Notes: generated by a model not told the origin, from the letters alone. DNA of 23,104 bases from an uncultured Porphyromonas sp. (GCA_900546675.1 URDQ01000022.1:1-23104), one strand, 5' to 3'; positions 15,701 through 22,896 are shown, counted from the first letter of the stretch. Made by a program: numbers and translations.

Positions 15701-16694
15701 TTGGGAGCAGAAGAATAAGACTACTCAAGCAGTCGAGGAGACTTGCGCCCAGATTAGCTTCTTCAACTCTCTAGACAAGGATGATGCTCGTGAGCAGGAG
15801 GCGTGGCTGATATCTCCGCTACTCTCTAAGGTTAAGGCTCAGAGTATGTATCTGACCTTCCGCCTACGCTATGAGCTGCCTACGCAAGATGGTCAGGAGC
15901 AGTTTGGAGTATATCTCCTAACGCCTGATGGTGCCGGAGGTGTCAAGCCCCAATTCCTAGATATCACAAAGCTACTCCTCGTACCACAGATGGAGCCCGA
16001 GCGCTGGTATGACTACTGTGTGGATCTCTCTAAGGTGGAGGGGCTACAGATCGATGACTACTTCTACGTTGCCTTTACGATGTACAGCCCTAAGGGTGGT
16101 ACGAGTACTTCGCTCACCTTTATGGTAGATGATGTAACCTTTGGTCGTACAGACCTGCCTGTAGTCAAGGCTGATCCAGAGATGATCAACTTCATCTTTA
16201 AGCCTAATGTGCCTTGCCCGCCACAGACGATACAGGTCTCTGTAGAGCATCCTAATAAGGAGGTGACAGTCTCCCTAGAGCCGAGCAAGCTGATGGAGGA
16301 GTTCAAGCTATCTGCTCTGAAGCTCCCCGCAGAGGGCGGTGACCTAGCCGTCGGCTTTAGTACGAAGCAAGAGCGTGATCGTGCTGCCGCACTACTTCTA
16401 CAGACTAGAGGTGGGGTGTCTAAGCTGGTGCGTCTGCTAGCCCAAAAGGACACCGCTGTGGAGAGCCTTGAGCCTCTACGACCTGTCTATGTCTATCCGA
16501 CAGTTGCCACGACTGAACTACATCTCTCCCTCCCGTGTCAGAACTACTGGATCTACACGACAGACGGGCTACTCGTTATGAGCGGTGAGGCTTGCAGTAG
16601 GGTTGATGTGTCGGCACTGGCAGCAGCTCGCTACTATATCCGTCTACAGATGACAGACGGTGGTGTGGCTACGCTTCCTTTTGATAAGCAGTAA
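12726..16694 (+). CDS. Large secreted modular surface protein with ASH-like repeats and T9SS-like sorting domain
   Basis: 1322 residues from MKHHKTMIMKLLLAVTLL, with a signal peptide ending near SWSSFAQ (28). A lectin- or J-like N-terminal module (about 35-196) is followed by two ASH/Ig-like modules (about 200-302, and 305-404 with SIDFGSVAVGE). A Pro-rich linker (about 409-420, TPPPPGKPEPKE) leads to a further beta-rich module (from about 425), and more ASH-like segments follow. A choice-of-anchor J-like module (about 955-1142, ending MVDDVTFGRTD), another ASH-like segment (LPAEGGDLAVGF) and a T9SS type A-like C-terminus (about 1245-1322, YVYPTVATTELHLSL ... GLLVMSGE ... YYIRLQM) complete the protein. 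No catalytic motif is recognised. It is divergent from the related gene at 9976-12462 and shares its module types. Surface location is inferred; the function is unknown. Confidence 0.85.
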   Translation: MKHHKTMIMKLLLAVTLLVSLSWSSFAQSGTPPEGIDFSVLTEESPQSALSLQSGYKAALETTWHSLYSNSAVKWAGIYSDQWLACSASNFSVKAPYSSYLVTCPLALDAVGGKSLTFDLKVTSLKGSSPFRILLINKSGETLQTLYEQQYAKQDFTPTSVSIPTGLTGVGFIAFVNEGSQGNFASYNLKNIELKAPSTEVAISYNPAEGLTFSEVAAGEVGATKELEIFIQNFTGTPEATLTGINKEDFLLKPLSGGLTATGGKLSITFLPKNGNPNITAFVTVVAGKTKVDIPLQASATGASAKIKVSAMPESIDFGSVAVGETSVEKATSITVQNAIETPTVTLTGTHKGDFAIKTGNTFDNHGGGISVTFTPTAEGVRTASIEVNASGTILQIPLQGTATSGGVTPPPPGKPEPKEDQELLVDQFFYNFDEAERPTSWSYKGNVMKETKGYNSSTGFAVRLDQTASSETAQLYQEIDIDAQEYSMAPGCVLEGMIHYSVQEPFADNHGMRLACQWLDAERKPIATSEDAFIASDRYIEWRKAWDELRFRTVVPEGARYFRFGVEVSAGSLVKVDDCSLLRLTKLHAQDRFVSVLPHAIYREGKTTEPIQGTMLVQSMSSGKVQPNVTTPSGTFTLTPSELPAGHQVTEVAYAIQASEPGAYISGAYGTKPYSVQYDGMNGWATIRINSYIIDPATPPMVQLSDKTPNKTLVCTVGEMDEMELEFDVTGVIQEVKVQTASESGYFKSSTSSFFYSPTQKKVLNNKVKVTFAPREVGTYKATLTLTTACMEPVVVEIIGESKAETAEWMETFAEDKPLDNRFKGDNWKGYHRFDKGYYYLSGSWVEAGKVSISKDGRLESDELLVNGIDQVKLLPATDALELYYTIDGGGHWTKATLEGGVYKVGTHRPTRFKVVNGTAAEAMLNQILLTQSAPEKRQSIKTIAQAMILVDAKVAQGSLEEYFDGQRHTRGINLEGWQSFATLADRPFKGWEQKNKTTQAVEETCAQISFFNSLDKDDAREQEAWLISPLLSKVKAQSMYLTFRLRYELPTQDGQEQFGVYLLTPDGAGGVKPQFLDITKLLLVPQMEPERWYDYCVDLSKVEGLQIDDYFYVAFTMYSPKGGTSTSLTFMVDDVTFGRTDLPVVKADPEMINFIFKPNVPCPPQTIQVSVEHPNKEVTVSLEPSKLMEEFKLSALKLPAEGGDLAVGFSTKQERDRAAALLLQTRGGVSKLVRLLAQKDTAVESLEPLRPVYVYPTVATTELHLSLPCQNYWIYTTDGLLVMSGEACSRVDVSALAAARYYIRLQMTDGGVATLPFDKQ

Positions 16695-16713
16695 GCTTCG
16701 CTAGTCTAAGTGA

Positions 16714-16738
16714 AGCGTGTGGCGAGGTGTCGCACGCT
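16714..16738 (+). terminator. Short stem-loop after the plus-strand surface protein
   Basis: AGCGTGTG pairs with CGCACGCT (8 bp with one G-T) around a 9-base loop, 20 bases after the stop codon. There is no T-tract. It may assist the stronger hairpin that follows. Confidence 0.35.
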
Positions 16739-16751
16739 ACAAAACAACGAT

Positions 16752-16783
16752 ACGCCCCAGTTCTATCTTTAGAGCTGGGGCGT
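16752..16783. terminator. Bidirectional intrinsic terminator between convergent genes
   Basis: ACGCCCCAGTTCT (16752-16764) pairs with AGAGCTGGGGCGT (16771-16783) as a 13-bp stem with one G-T pair and a 6-base loop. It lies between the plus-strand surface protein (stop at 16694) and the convergent minus-strand WbqC gene (stop at 16932). The plus side continues GTGTTGACTTAT, only moderately T-rich. Confidence 0.7.
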
Positions 16784-16931
16784 GTTGACTTATAGTAGAG
16801 CTTTTGGCTCTTATGGGGTTAGCACACGTTCTCTTTGTGGACTATTGAAACGTTTGCAGGCCATAGACGGACATTGCGTACATTGGGGAGCAGGATCTTG
16901 TAGTCAGCCGTGTTATCTTTGCATTGCCTAT

Positions 16932-17591
16932 CTAGGGATTTACGGAGTGAGCAACTGATAGCTGGTCGTGAAGCTGTCGTAAGACGAGGAGCGACTCGGG
17001 ACCCATATTGAAGAGCAGGTCGAAGATACTGAGATTGGCAGCGAAGCCGAGCGAACCTGCGAAGACTTGGTAGTACGGAACGGAGACAATAGCCTCTTCG
17101 GTCGCTGTGCTGGCGGTGGAGATGGGCGGCAGGAGCTGTGAGCACAGGTCTGCTGAGACACCGACATATTGCTCTGTCTCTCGCCACTGGTAGGGGAGTC
17201 GAATGAGTTGGCAGATGCGCATGATGAGCCACTGGTTATGCTGATAGAGCGATGTGGCTCGGTGCGACTTGTCGAGGTAGAGTGGTGCTAGGTCGGGAGC
17301 GTAGTACTCGTAGTAAGGTGATGCGCCGTAGCAGGTCTCTATAGTGTACCAGTGCTTGTGCCGCCAGTTGTCATGCTCAGCGATCTGCACCGACTGGATA
17401 GGGCACTGCTGTGAGGAGCCCGCTAGGACGGGAATAGAGAGCTTCATTACCCCCTCGGCACTTACGATGGCGCAGCGATTGCGGTAGGTCTGCTTCTGAT
17501 AATACTCGTGTGCCTCTATACGCGTGGAGCTGTCCAGTAGATAGCTCATATAGGCGACTGAGGGAGCGTATGCCGTGGGGAGCACTACCAT
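16932..17591 (-). CDS. WbqC-like family protein
   Basis: 219 residues. It carries the conserved features of the WbqC-like family: an N-terminal PTAYAPSVAYMSYL segment, QTYRNRC (34-40), the His/Trp-rich motif HDNWRHKHWYTI (73-84), SPYYEYY (91-97), and the C-terminal NLSIFDLLFNMGPESL. Members are often found in O-antigen loci, but in Bacteroidales a copy commonly sits beside lepB, as here. The biochemical activity is not established. Its ATG overlaps the stop of the S26-like gene (shared bases 17585-17591), implying translational coupling. It is the last gene of the cluster. Confidence 0.88.
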   Translation of the reverse strand: MVVLPTAYAPSVAYMSYLLDSSTRIEAHEYYQKQTYRNRCAIVSAEGVMKLSIPVLAGSSQQCPIQSVQIAEHDNWRHKHWYTIETCYGASPYYEYYAPDLAPLYLDKSHRATSLYQHNQWLIMRICQLIRLPYQWRETEQYVGVSADLCSQLLPPISTASTATEEAIVSVPYYQVFAGSLGFAANLSIFDLLFNMGPESLLVLRQLHDQLSVAHSVNP

Positions 17592-18070
17592 ATTACTGTT
17601 GCTGTAATCTCTGAGCGGTGAATCGGTCCGAGGTGGCGTGAGTCTATCGTCTCAGCCGTGAGGGGGGGCTTGGCTAAGAGCCAATACTCATCGGCTGCCA
17701 AGATCACTTCGTAACTGCTTTGCTGTAAAGGCTGGGGGAGTGGCATAATAAAGGTTTGCCGGCCACGCTTCCCCAGGACAAGGAGTTTGCCCTCGGCAAA
17801 GCGTAAGGTATCGCTCGGTTCGCCCACGACTCGTAGCATCAGCTTGCTCCCAGCTAAGCTGTCGGCTGTTAGCGTGAGGAGTACATCATCGCCACGATGT
17901 GGCTGTGCGATGCGACTCATCAAGTGATAGCTGCTACCGTTAGGTGTCGGCTGGCGATAGACAAAGCAGAAGAGACGTCCGACGATGATGAGTCCTACTA
18001 TGATCGTCGGAAGTACCCAGCGTAGCCAGGTGGCTCGTCTCCTCGTCGCTATGTCAGAGTGGCTGACCAT
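17585..18070 (-). CDS. Degenerate S26 signal peptidase homologue lacking catalytic lysine
   Basis: 161 residues. One N-terminal membrane helix (about 17-37) is followed by a short periplasmic domain with weak but ordered matches to signal peptidase I boxes. HRGDDVLLT (58-66) matches RGDLVVF. LRVVGEPSDTLRF (79-91) matches KRxVGLPGDxIEI, with Leu79 in place of the catalytic Lys. IDSRHLGPI (142-150) matches the DSRxWGxV of box E, but without the preceding GDNR. The SM/SL-x-x-T nucleophile box is replaced by NGSSYHL. The protein is therefore probably catalytically inactive. It overlaps lepB by 17 bases and the WbqC gene by 7, so it is tightly co-expressed. It could be a LepB partner or a relic. 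I infer homology by eye. Confidence 0.75.
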   Translation of the reverse strand: MVSHSDIATRRRATWLRWVLPTIIVGLIIVGRLFCFVYRQPTPNGSSYHLMSRIAQPHRGDDVLLTLTADSLAGSKLMLRVVGEPSDTLRFAEGKLLVLGKRGRQTFIMPLPQPLQQSSYEVILAADEYWLLAKPPLTAETIDSRHLGPIHRSEITATVIW

Positions 18071-19472
18071 ATATCGTGTGCATCATACGTCTCCAGCGTA
18101 TCTTGCCATTCCAAAGACCTAGATCCTTGTCTAGCGATAGCCAAAGTAGAGCCGGACGACCTGCGATATGATCCTCGGGAACGAAGCCCCAATAGCGACT
18201 ATCGGCCGAGTTGTGACGATTGTCACCCATCATATAGTAGTAGTCCATCCCAAAGGTGTAGTGCGTAGCGGGCTCCCCGTCAATGAGGATGGTGCCATCG
18301 GGACGCTGCTCGAGGGCGTGTCCCTCGTAGTTGTGTATACACCGGCTGTAGAGTGCTAAGGCTTCGGGTGTTAGCTCGATGGTGAGGCCCTTGCGTGGTA
18401 TCCTTAGTGGTCCGTAGTTGTCACGGGTCCAGCCGAGGTCATAACCTACGGGGTAGAGATTGGTATTGGGATCTTGTGATACAACGATCTTAGCGACACG
18501 GCTATCACTAGCTAATTGCTGGCGCATAGTCTCCGTGAGTGGCAGCAAGTAAAGTGCCTGCACGTCGCTCAGATCAATGCCTGTCAAGCCCATCTCCTCT
18601 AAGTCGGCCGTCGTGAGCCGTGACGCAGAGACCACGTGCTGGTCGTCGAGACTAATGCCTAGATGCTTGAGCTCCTCAGCGGAGAAGCGTCCTCCACGGG
18701 TGCAGACCCAGTAGTTGAGCTGCATATGCTCGGGACGGTCCTGTAGCTTGCCATCGATATAGATGTCATTGTTGCGTATCTCAATGAGATCGCCAGGGAG
18801 CCCCACACAGCGCTTCACATAGTGGTCACGACGATCCACGGGACGATAGACGATCTTGCCAAAGACCTCTGGCTGAGCTTCTAGAGCAGCTCGTCCACCA
18901 TACATCTCCTTGAGGTAGTAGTAGTCGGGGTTAGTCACCTTGGTCGTGACGGTGTCGCCCGTGGGGAAGTTGAAGACGACAAGGTCGCCACGCTGTACCT
19001 TTCGGATGCCTTTGAGTCGCTTGTAGGAGAGCTGGGGCTTGCGAAGGTAAGACTCACGGCCGAGGAAGCGGTTTTGCGTTAATGGCACCTGCAACGGAGT
19101 CATCGGCATGCGGGGACCATAGGTCACTTTGTCCACAAAGAGGTAGTCACCGACGAGGAGCGTCTTCTCTAGTGAGGAGGTGGGGATGGCAAAGTTCTGA
19201 ATGAAGAAGATGCTGAGCAGATGCACGCCGATGACTGCCCAGAGGAGGTCTGCCAGCAGCGAGACGAAGCCCCGCAGCGTCTTGTTCTTGATGTTGCGAT
19301 ACCAAGACCAATTGATGAGCTTGGTAAAGTAATAGTCTAGGATAAAGGGGAGGAAGATGAGCCAAAAGGGACCAGCCCAAAGGACGCAGAAGAGAAGGTA
19401 GAGGATTGGTATGACGATGGCTACAATCTTCTGAAAGAGGGACTTGTCTTGCCAGTGAAGCTTCAGTTTCAT
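18054..19472 (-). CDS. lepB: Signal peptidase I (LepB)
   Basis: 472 residues, long as in other Bacteroidales. Hydrophobic segments at about 13-48 and 68-92 are followed by the catalytic boxes: IPTSSLEKTLLVGDYLFV with nucleophile Ser100, VQRGDLVVFNFP (159-170), YVKRCVGLPGD with general base Lys220, and GDNRHNSADSRYWGF (416-430). A roughly 160-residue insertion separates the last two boxes. The enzyme cleaves signal peptides of proteins exported through Sec at the outer face of the inner membrane. It starts 24 bases after dapB and overlaps the next gene by 17 bases. Methionine of the usual SM motif is replaced by leucine. Confidence 0.96.
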   Translation of the reverse strand: MKLKLHWQDKSLFQKIVAIVIPILYLLFCVLWAGPFWLIFLPFILDYYFTKLINWSWYRNIKNKTLRGFVSLLADLLWAVIGVHLLSIFFIQNFAIPTSSLEKTLLVGDYLFVDKVTYGPRMPMTPLQVPLTQNRFLGRESYLRKPQLSYKRLKGIRKVQRGDLVVFNFPTGDTVTTKVTNPDYYYLKEMYGGRAALEAQPEVFGKIVYRPVDRRDHYVKRCVGLPGDLIEIRNNDIYIDGKLQDRPEHMQLNYWVCTRGGRFSAEELKHLGISLDDQHVVSASRLTTADLEEMGLTGIDLSDVQALYLLPLTETMRQQLASDSRVAKIVVSQDPNTNLYPVGYDLGWTRDNYGPLRIPRKGLTIELTPEALALYSRCIHNYEGHALEQRPDGTILIDGEPATHYTFGMDYYYMMGDNRHNSADSRYWGFVPEDHIAGRPALLWLSLDKDLGLWNGKIRWRRMMHTIYGQPL

Positions 19473-19496
19473 AGCGTGAAGGGTGTGTGGGTACAG

Positions 19497-20222
19497 CTAT
19501 TTGTGTAGGATAAGGTCACGCATAGACCAGACGCCTACGGGGTGCTGCAGGAGATACTCCGCAGCGAGGGTGGCTCCTAGCGCAAAGCCCCGACGGCTAT
19601 AAGCCTCGTGGCGTAGCGTTATCTCATCGATGTCAGAGTGATAGATGACTGAGTGGATACCAGGCACCTCGCCCTCACGGATTGCCTCGATGCCGAGAGA
19701 ACCGTCGTGAGTCTCTACTCCTAGATGCCAATCGTGTAGTGAGGGGGTCTGCTCGATCAGCCCCTCGGCAAGTGTGATCGCAGTGCCACTAGGCGCATCA
19801 AGCTTGTGTATGTGATGCGTCTCCTGAATGCGTGGCGTGTACTCGGGATAGGGAGCCATAAGCTGTGCGAGCTGCTCATTGAGGATCATCATCAGATTCA
19901 TCCCGAGGCTAAAGTTGGACGCAGCAAAGAGTCCTCCACGACTAGAGCTTTGCATCTCAGCCTTGAGCGCCTCTAGTTGCTCCTTCCAGCCCGTACTGCC
20001 CGTGACTACGGGTAGTCCCGCCTTTAAGGCAGCTTGGCAAAGCTGATAGCCACTCTCAGGAGTGGAAAACTCAATGGCGACGTCGGCCTCTCGCAGAGAA
20101 CCGTCCTCTAGTAAGGCAGCGTCAGCCTTATCTATGCGAGCAACTACCTCATGTCCGCGCTGGGTGGCGACCTCTTCGATCATATGCCCCATGCGCCCAT
20201 ATCCGAGTATAGCGATTTTCAT
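19497..20222 (-). CDS. dapB: 4-hydroxy-tetrahydrodipicolinate reductase
   Basis: 241 residues. It starts with the dinucleotide-binding MKIAILGYGRMG (Gly-rich loop 7-12), has the EFSTPE segment (51-56), the VTGSTGW loop (73-79), and the catalytic/substrate motif ETHHIHKLDAPSGTA (134-148) with His136 and Lys140 as key residues. It reduces 4-hydroxy-tetrahydrodipicolinate to tetrahydrodipicolinate with NAD(P)H, in the cytoplasmic pathway to meso-diaminopimelate (peptidoglycan) and lysine. The gene lies 24 bases before lepB and 78 bases after the OmpH-like gene. That 78-base gap holds an 8-bp hairpin. Confidence 0.97.
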   Translation of the reverse strand: MKIAILGYGRMGHMIEEVATQRGHEVVARIDKADAALLEDGSLREADVAIEFSTPESGYQLCQAALKAGLPVVTGSTGWKEQLEALKAEMQSSSRGGLFAASNFSLGMNLMMILNEQLAQLMAPYPEYTPRIQETHHIHKLDAPSGTAITLAEGLIEQTPSLHDWHLGVETHDGSLGIEAIREGEVPGIHSVIYHSDIDEITLRHEAYSRRGFALGATLAAEYLLQHPVGVWSMRDLILHK

Positions 20223-20255
20223 AGTAGTTAGTAGCGGGTTAATTAGCAGGTATGC

Positions 20256-20280
20256 GTGAGGAGTACCTATGTCTCCTCAC
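20256..20280 (-). terminator. Stem-loop between ompH-like gene and dapB
   Basis: GTGAGGAG (20256-20263) pairs perfectly with CTCCTCAC (20273-20280) around a 9-base loop. There is no T-tract after it on the minus strand, so it is more likely a partial attenuator or RNA processing/stability element than a full terminator. It could lower dapB-lepB expression relative to the lipoprotein gene. Confidence 0.4.
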
Positions 20281-20300
20281 AGCACACGTCGTGTAGGGTT

Positions 20301-20930
20301 TTACTTCTTAGCTTCCTTAGAGTCCTTAGACTTAGCCTTGTAGGCAGCGTTGAGGAAGTCGAGGACTTCTTGGGTGATGTCAAAGCTTTCGCCAGCGTAC
20401 ATAACCCCTTCTAGACCTACGGAGGTGAGGATCAGATCATACTTCTTATCAGCGTTGAAGGCTTTGAGCTGAGCGGTTACTTCGTCGTGTAGTGCCTTCT
20501 GTGCATCTGCTTGTGCTTTCATCGCCTCCTCGGCATAGCGCTGCTCCAGCTGAGCGCCCTCTTGCTGCAAAGTGGTGATGCGCTTCTCCTCAGCATCGAC
20601 TTGAGCCTGAGAGGTGAAGAGGCCCTTCTGAGCTTTCTCCATATAGCTGGCATAAGCCTCCTGAGCCTTCTGAGCTTTGTTGGCTAGTGTCTGCTGATTG
20701 CGCTTGAGCTGAGCCTCTATCTGCTTGTTGGCCTGGGTGTAGTACTCATAGTTCTTATAAAGTGAGTCGAGAGATACGACACCTATCTTGAGCGTGTGAT
20801 CGCTAGTAGGGGTGCTCTCTGTGAGTGCTCCCGAAGTGGTGACCTGCTCTTCAGCCTGCTTCTTTTGGCAGCTACCGAGTAGGAGAGACGCAACGAGTAG
20901 GGAAAGTAGGAGGATTGATTTCTGATTCAT
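20301..20930 (-). CDS. OmpH/Skp-like periplasmic chaperone lipoprotein
   Basis: 209 residues. A lipoprotein signal (MNQKSILLLSLLVASLLLGSC) has its lipobox cysteine at 21. A linker is followed by LKIGVVSLDSLYKNYEYY (from about 47), the typical first strand of OmpH. A long Gln/Ala/Lys/Glu-rich coiled-coil pair (about 65-160) follows, then KKYDLILTSVGLEGVMYAGESFDITQEVLDFLN (about 166-198), the OmpH closing strand and helix. Skp-type proteins form trimers with tentacle helices that hold unfolded outer membrane proteins; this one would be membrane-anchored by its lipid. The Lys-rich tail (KSKDSKEAKK) is a small individuality. It lies 42 bases after the small membrane protein gene. Confidence 0.9.
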   Translation of the reverse strand: MNQKSILLLSLLVASLLLGSCQKKQAEEQVTTSGALTESTPTSDHTLKIGVVSLDSLYKNYEYYTQANKQIEAQLKRNQQTLANKAQKAQEAYASYMEKAQKGLFTSQAQVDAEEKRITTLQQEGAQLEQRYAEEAMKAQADAQKALHDEVTAQLKAFNADKKYDLILTSVGLEGVMYAGESFDITQEVLDFLNAAYKAKSKDSKEAKK

Positions 20931-20972
20931 ATAAGTTATAGTGTTGATTGACTAGTATGATAGGAGATAGGA

Positions 20973-21188
20973 TTATTGCGGATCATCGGCTAGACGGTCG
21001 GCTAAGTTTTGCCGTGAGGCTAGCTCCGCCATCTGCTTGTTGGCACAGCCTATACCTCTCTTCTTAAGAGCTACACTATCCTCTATATGAGAACTCTGAG
21101 GACTCTTGTCGCCCTTGACAATCAGTCGCAAAGCGAGTAGAACTACGGCGAGTCCGATGAGGATAATGGATATGATGATGAGTTTCAT
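20973..21188 (-). CDS. Small single-pass membrane protein with GIGCA motif
   Basis: 71 residues from the chosen start MKLIIISIILIGLAVVLLALRLIV, a single membrane helix (about 3-22). It is followed by a short soluble tail with SHIEDSVALKKRGIGCANKQ, one cysteine in the GIGCA motif. I recall similar short proteins in other Bacteroidales, with an N-terminal helix and a Lys/Arg-rich GIGCA segment, but no function is known to me. The frame opens upstream to 21278, but this would put 30 hydrophilic residues before the helix and cover the -7 promoter box, so 21188 is preferred. It is first in the run leading to dapB and lepB. Confidence 0.7.
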   Translation of the reverse strand: MKLIIISIILIGLAVVLLALRLIVKGDKSPQSSHIEDSVALKKRGIGCANKQMAELASRQNLADRLADDPQ

Positions 21189-21247
21189 AGTTTTTCTTAG
21201 TATATTTGCAGGGAGAGAGTAGCACAGCGCTACAGCTCTCAGGTAGA

Positions 21248-21264
21248 CAAAGGTATACCTTTTG
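21248..21264. promoter_or_regulatory. Palindromic back-to-back promoter boxes between the small protein gene and pepD
   Basis: The complement of 21248-21255 reads TACCTTTG, a perfect -7 box for the minus-strand run. The plus strand from 21256 reads TACCTTTTG, a -7-like box with one extra T facing pepD. Together they form a near-palindrome with a 14-bp perfect core at 21249-21262 (AAAGGTATACCTTT). The minus-strand leader to 21188 would be about 50 bases. Clear -33 boxes are not seen on either side. Confidence 0.55.
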
Positions 21265-21352
21265 TCGGACTTACGCACGCATTTGGTAAGACAAATTGAT
21301 GACGTGCGGTAGTTAACAAGCTAATATTCTAACCTTTTCAAAGCAGTAAACG

Positions 21353-22816
21353 ATGCAAATAACAGATCTAACTCACATGCCCATCTGGCAGCACTTCTAC
21401 GAAATCACCAAGATCCCTCGCCCCTCAAAGCATGAGGAGCAGATACAGGCTTTCCTTAAGAAGTTTGCCGAGGAGCATAACCTAGACTATGCGCAGGATA
21501 AGACAGGCAACATCGTCATCCGCAAGGGTGCTACGCCTGGTATGGAGGACCGCGAGACCATCATCCTCCAGGGACATATAGATATGGTCTGCGAGAAGAA
21601 TAGTGACGTAGAGCATGACTTCTACAAGGATCCTATCAAGACAAAGATCACCGATGGGTGGATTCACGCAGAGGGTACGACCCTAGGTGCTGACAACGGT
21701 ATCGGTGTCGCTGCAGGGCTCGCTGTCCTAACCGACCCCACCGTAGGGCATGGCCCCATCGAGTGCCTCTTCACGGTAGATGAGGAGACTGGTCTGACGG
21801 GTGCTATGGGTATCGAGCCCGGCTTCGTCGAGGGACGCATCCTCCTCAACCTCGATAGTGAGGACGAGGGCGAGATGTTCATCGGTTGCGCTGGCGGTAT
21901 GGGTACGATGGCTTTCTTTGACTACACCTCTGAGGCTACACCCGCTGGGCAGATTGCTCTCGAAGTAAAGGTAAGCGGTCTCAAGGGCGGACACAGCGGT
22001 GGCGATATCCATGTCGGTCTAGGCAATGCTAATAAGCTTCTCGTACGCTACCTATATAAGGTACTCAAGGAGGTGCCTGAGATGCGCCTAGCTATGATTG
22101 ATGGTGGTAATCTACACAACGCCATCCCTCGTGAGGCTAAGGCTGTCATCACGATCCCTGCTAATCGCAAGGAGGATCTAGCTATCTGGGCAAACGAGAT
22201 GGACGCTGAGTTCCGCAATGAACTCAAGAAGGTTGATCCTAATGTCAACCTCCGTGTGGAGACGACCACAACGCCTAAGGAAGTAGTTGATGCTAAGACG
22301 GCTGACACGGTCATCCGCACGCTCTACGCTTGTCCTCACGGTGTGATGGGTATGAGCCACTCGCTAGAGGGACTCGTAGAGACCTCTACCAATCTAGCTA
22401 GTGTCAAGATGCAGGAGGGTAATGTGATCAGCATCGAGACGAGCCAGCGCAGCTCTACTGAGTCGCTCAAGGAAGATGTGGGCAATATGCTCCTTGCTCT
22501 CTTCGAGCTAGCTGGTGCACGCACTGAGGTTCGTGACGGCTACCCTGGTTGGGCTCCTAACCCCGACTCTGAGATCCTAAAGGTTGCTGAGAGCACCTAT
22601 CGCGAGCTCTTCGGCAAGGATCCCGAGGTCAAGGCTATCCACGCTGGTCTCGAGTGCGGACTCTTCCTCGCAAAGTATCCTTACCTTGATATGGTCTCCT
22701 TTGGTCCGACGATGCGTGACGTACACTCACCCGCAGAGCGTATGGAGATCAAGACGGTGGAGATGTTCTGGCGTCACCTCGTAGCGATCCTCAAGAACGC
22801 TCCTAAGCGCAAGTAA
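21353..22816 (+). CDS. pepD: Aminoacyl-histidine dipeptidase (PepD, M20 family)
   Basis: 487 residues, close to the family's usual 485. All di-zinc peptidase motifs are present: LQGHIDMVCEKN with His75 and Asp77, TTLGADNGIGVA with Asp114, DEETGLTGA with catalytic Glu144 and metal ligand Glu145, NLDSEDEGE with Asp168, the lid/dimer region KGGHSGGDIHVG (His214), and DVHSPAERM with His458. It has no signal peptide and should hydrolyse dipeptides (Xaa-His and many others) in the cytoplasm, which suits an organism living on peptides. It is transcribed divergently from the lepB run and followed by a terminator. TAACCTTTTC at 21330-21339 is a weak second promoter candidate. Confidence 0.97.
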   Translation: MQITDLTHMPIWQHFYEITKIPRPSKHEEQIQAFLKKFAEEHNLDYAQDKTGNIVIRKGATPGMEDRETIILQGHIDMVCEKNSDVEHDFYKDPIKTKITDGWIHAEGTTLGADNGIGVAAGLAVLTDPTVGHGPIECLFTVDEETGLTGAMGIEPGFVEGRILLNLDSEDEGEMFIGCAGGMGTMAFFDYTSEATPAGQIALEVKVSGLKGGHSGGDIHVGLGNANKLLVRYLYKVLKEVPEMRLAMIDGGNLHNAIPREAKAVITIPANRKEDLAIWANEMDAEFRNELKKVDPNVNLRVETTTTPKEVVDAKTADTVIRTLYACPHGVMGMSHSLEGLVETSTNLASVKMQEGNVISIETSQRSSTESLKEDVGNMLLALFELAGARTEVRDGYPGWAPNPDSEILKVAESTYRELFGKDPEVKAIHAGLECGLFLAKYPYLDMVSFGPTMRDVHSPAERMEIKTVEMFWRHLVAILKNAPKRK

Positions 22817-22856
22817 TCATAGCTAAGACTTGTAGACCAAGTCGACAGCTCCATAA

Positions 22857-22896
22857 TGAGAAGGCTCAGTCGCAGAGATGCGGTTGAGCCTTCTTA
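22857..22896 (+). terminator. Terminator after pepD
   Basis: AGAAGGCTCA (22859-22868) pairs perfectly with TGAGCCTTCT (22885-22894), extendable to 12 bp with one G-T pair, around a 16-base loop. It lies 40 bases after the stop codon. The following TACTTCATAG is only moderately T-rich. Confidence 0.65.

Noticed and set aside
16914..16921. TATCTTTG on the plus strand as a promoter
   Set aside because: No plus-strand gene follows; it faces into the convergent WbqC gene, and no -33 box is at a suitable distance.
16819..17232. 137-codon minus-strand frame at the 3' end of the WbqC gene
   Set aside because: Most of it overlaps the WbqC gene in another frame, its sequence is low in typical protein patterns, and WbqC itself ends with the expected family C-terminus.
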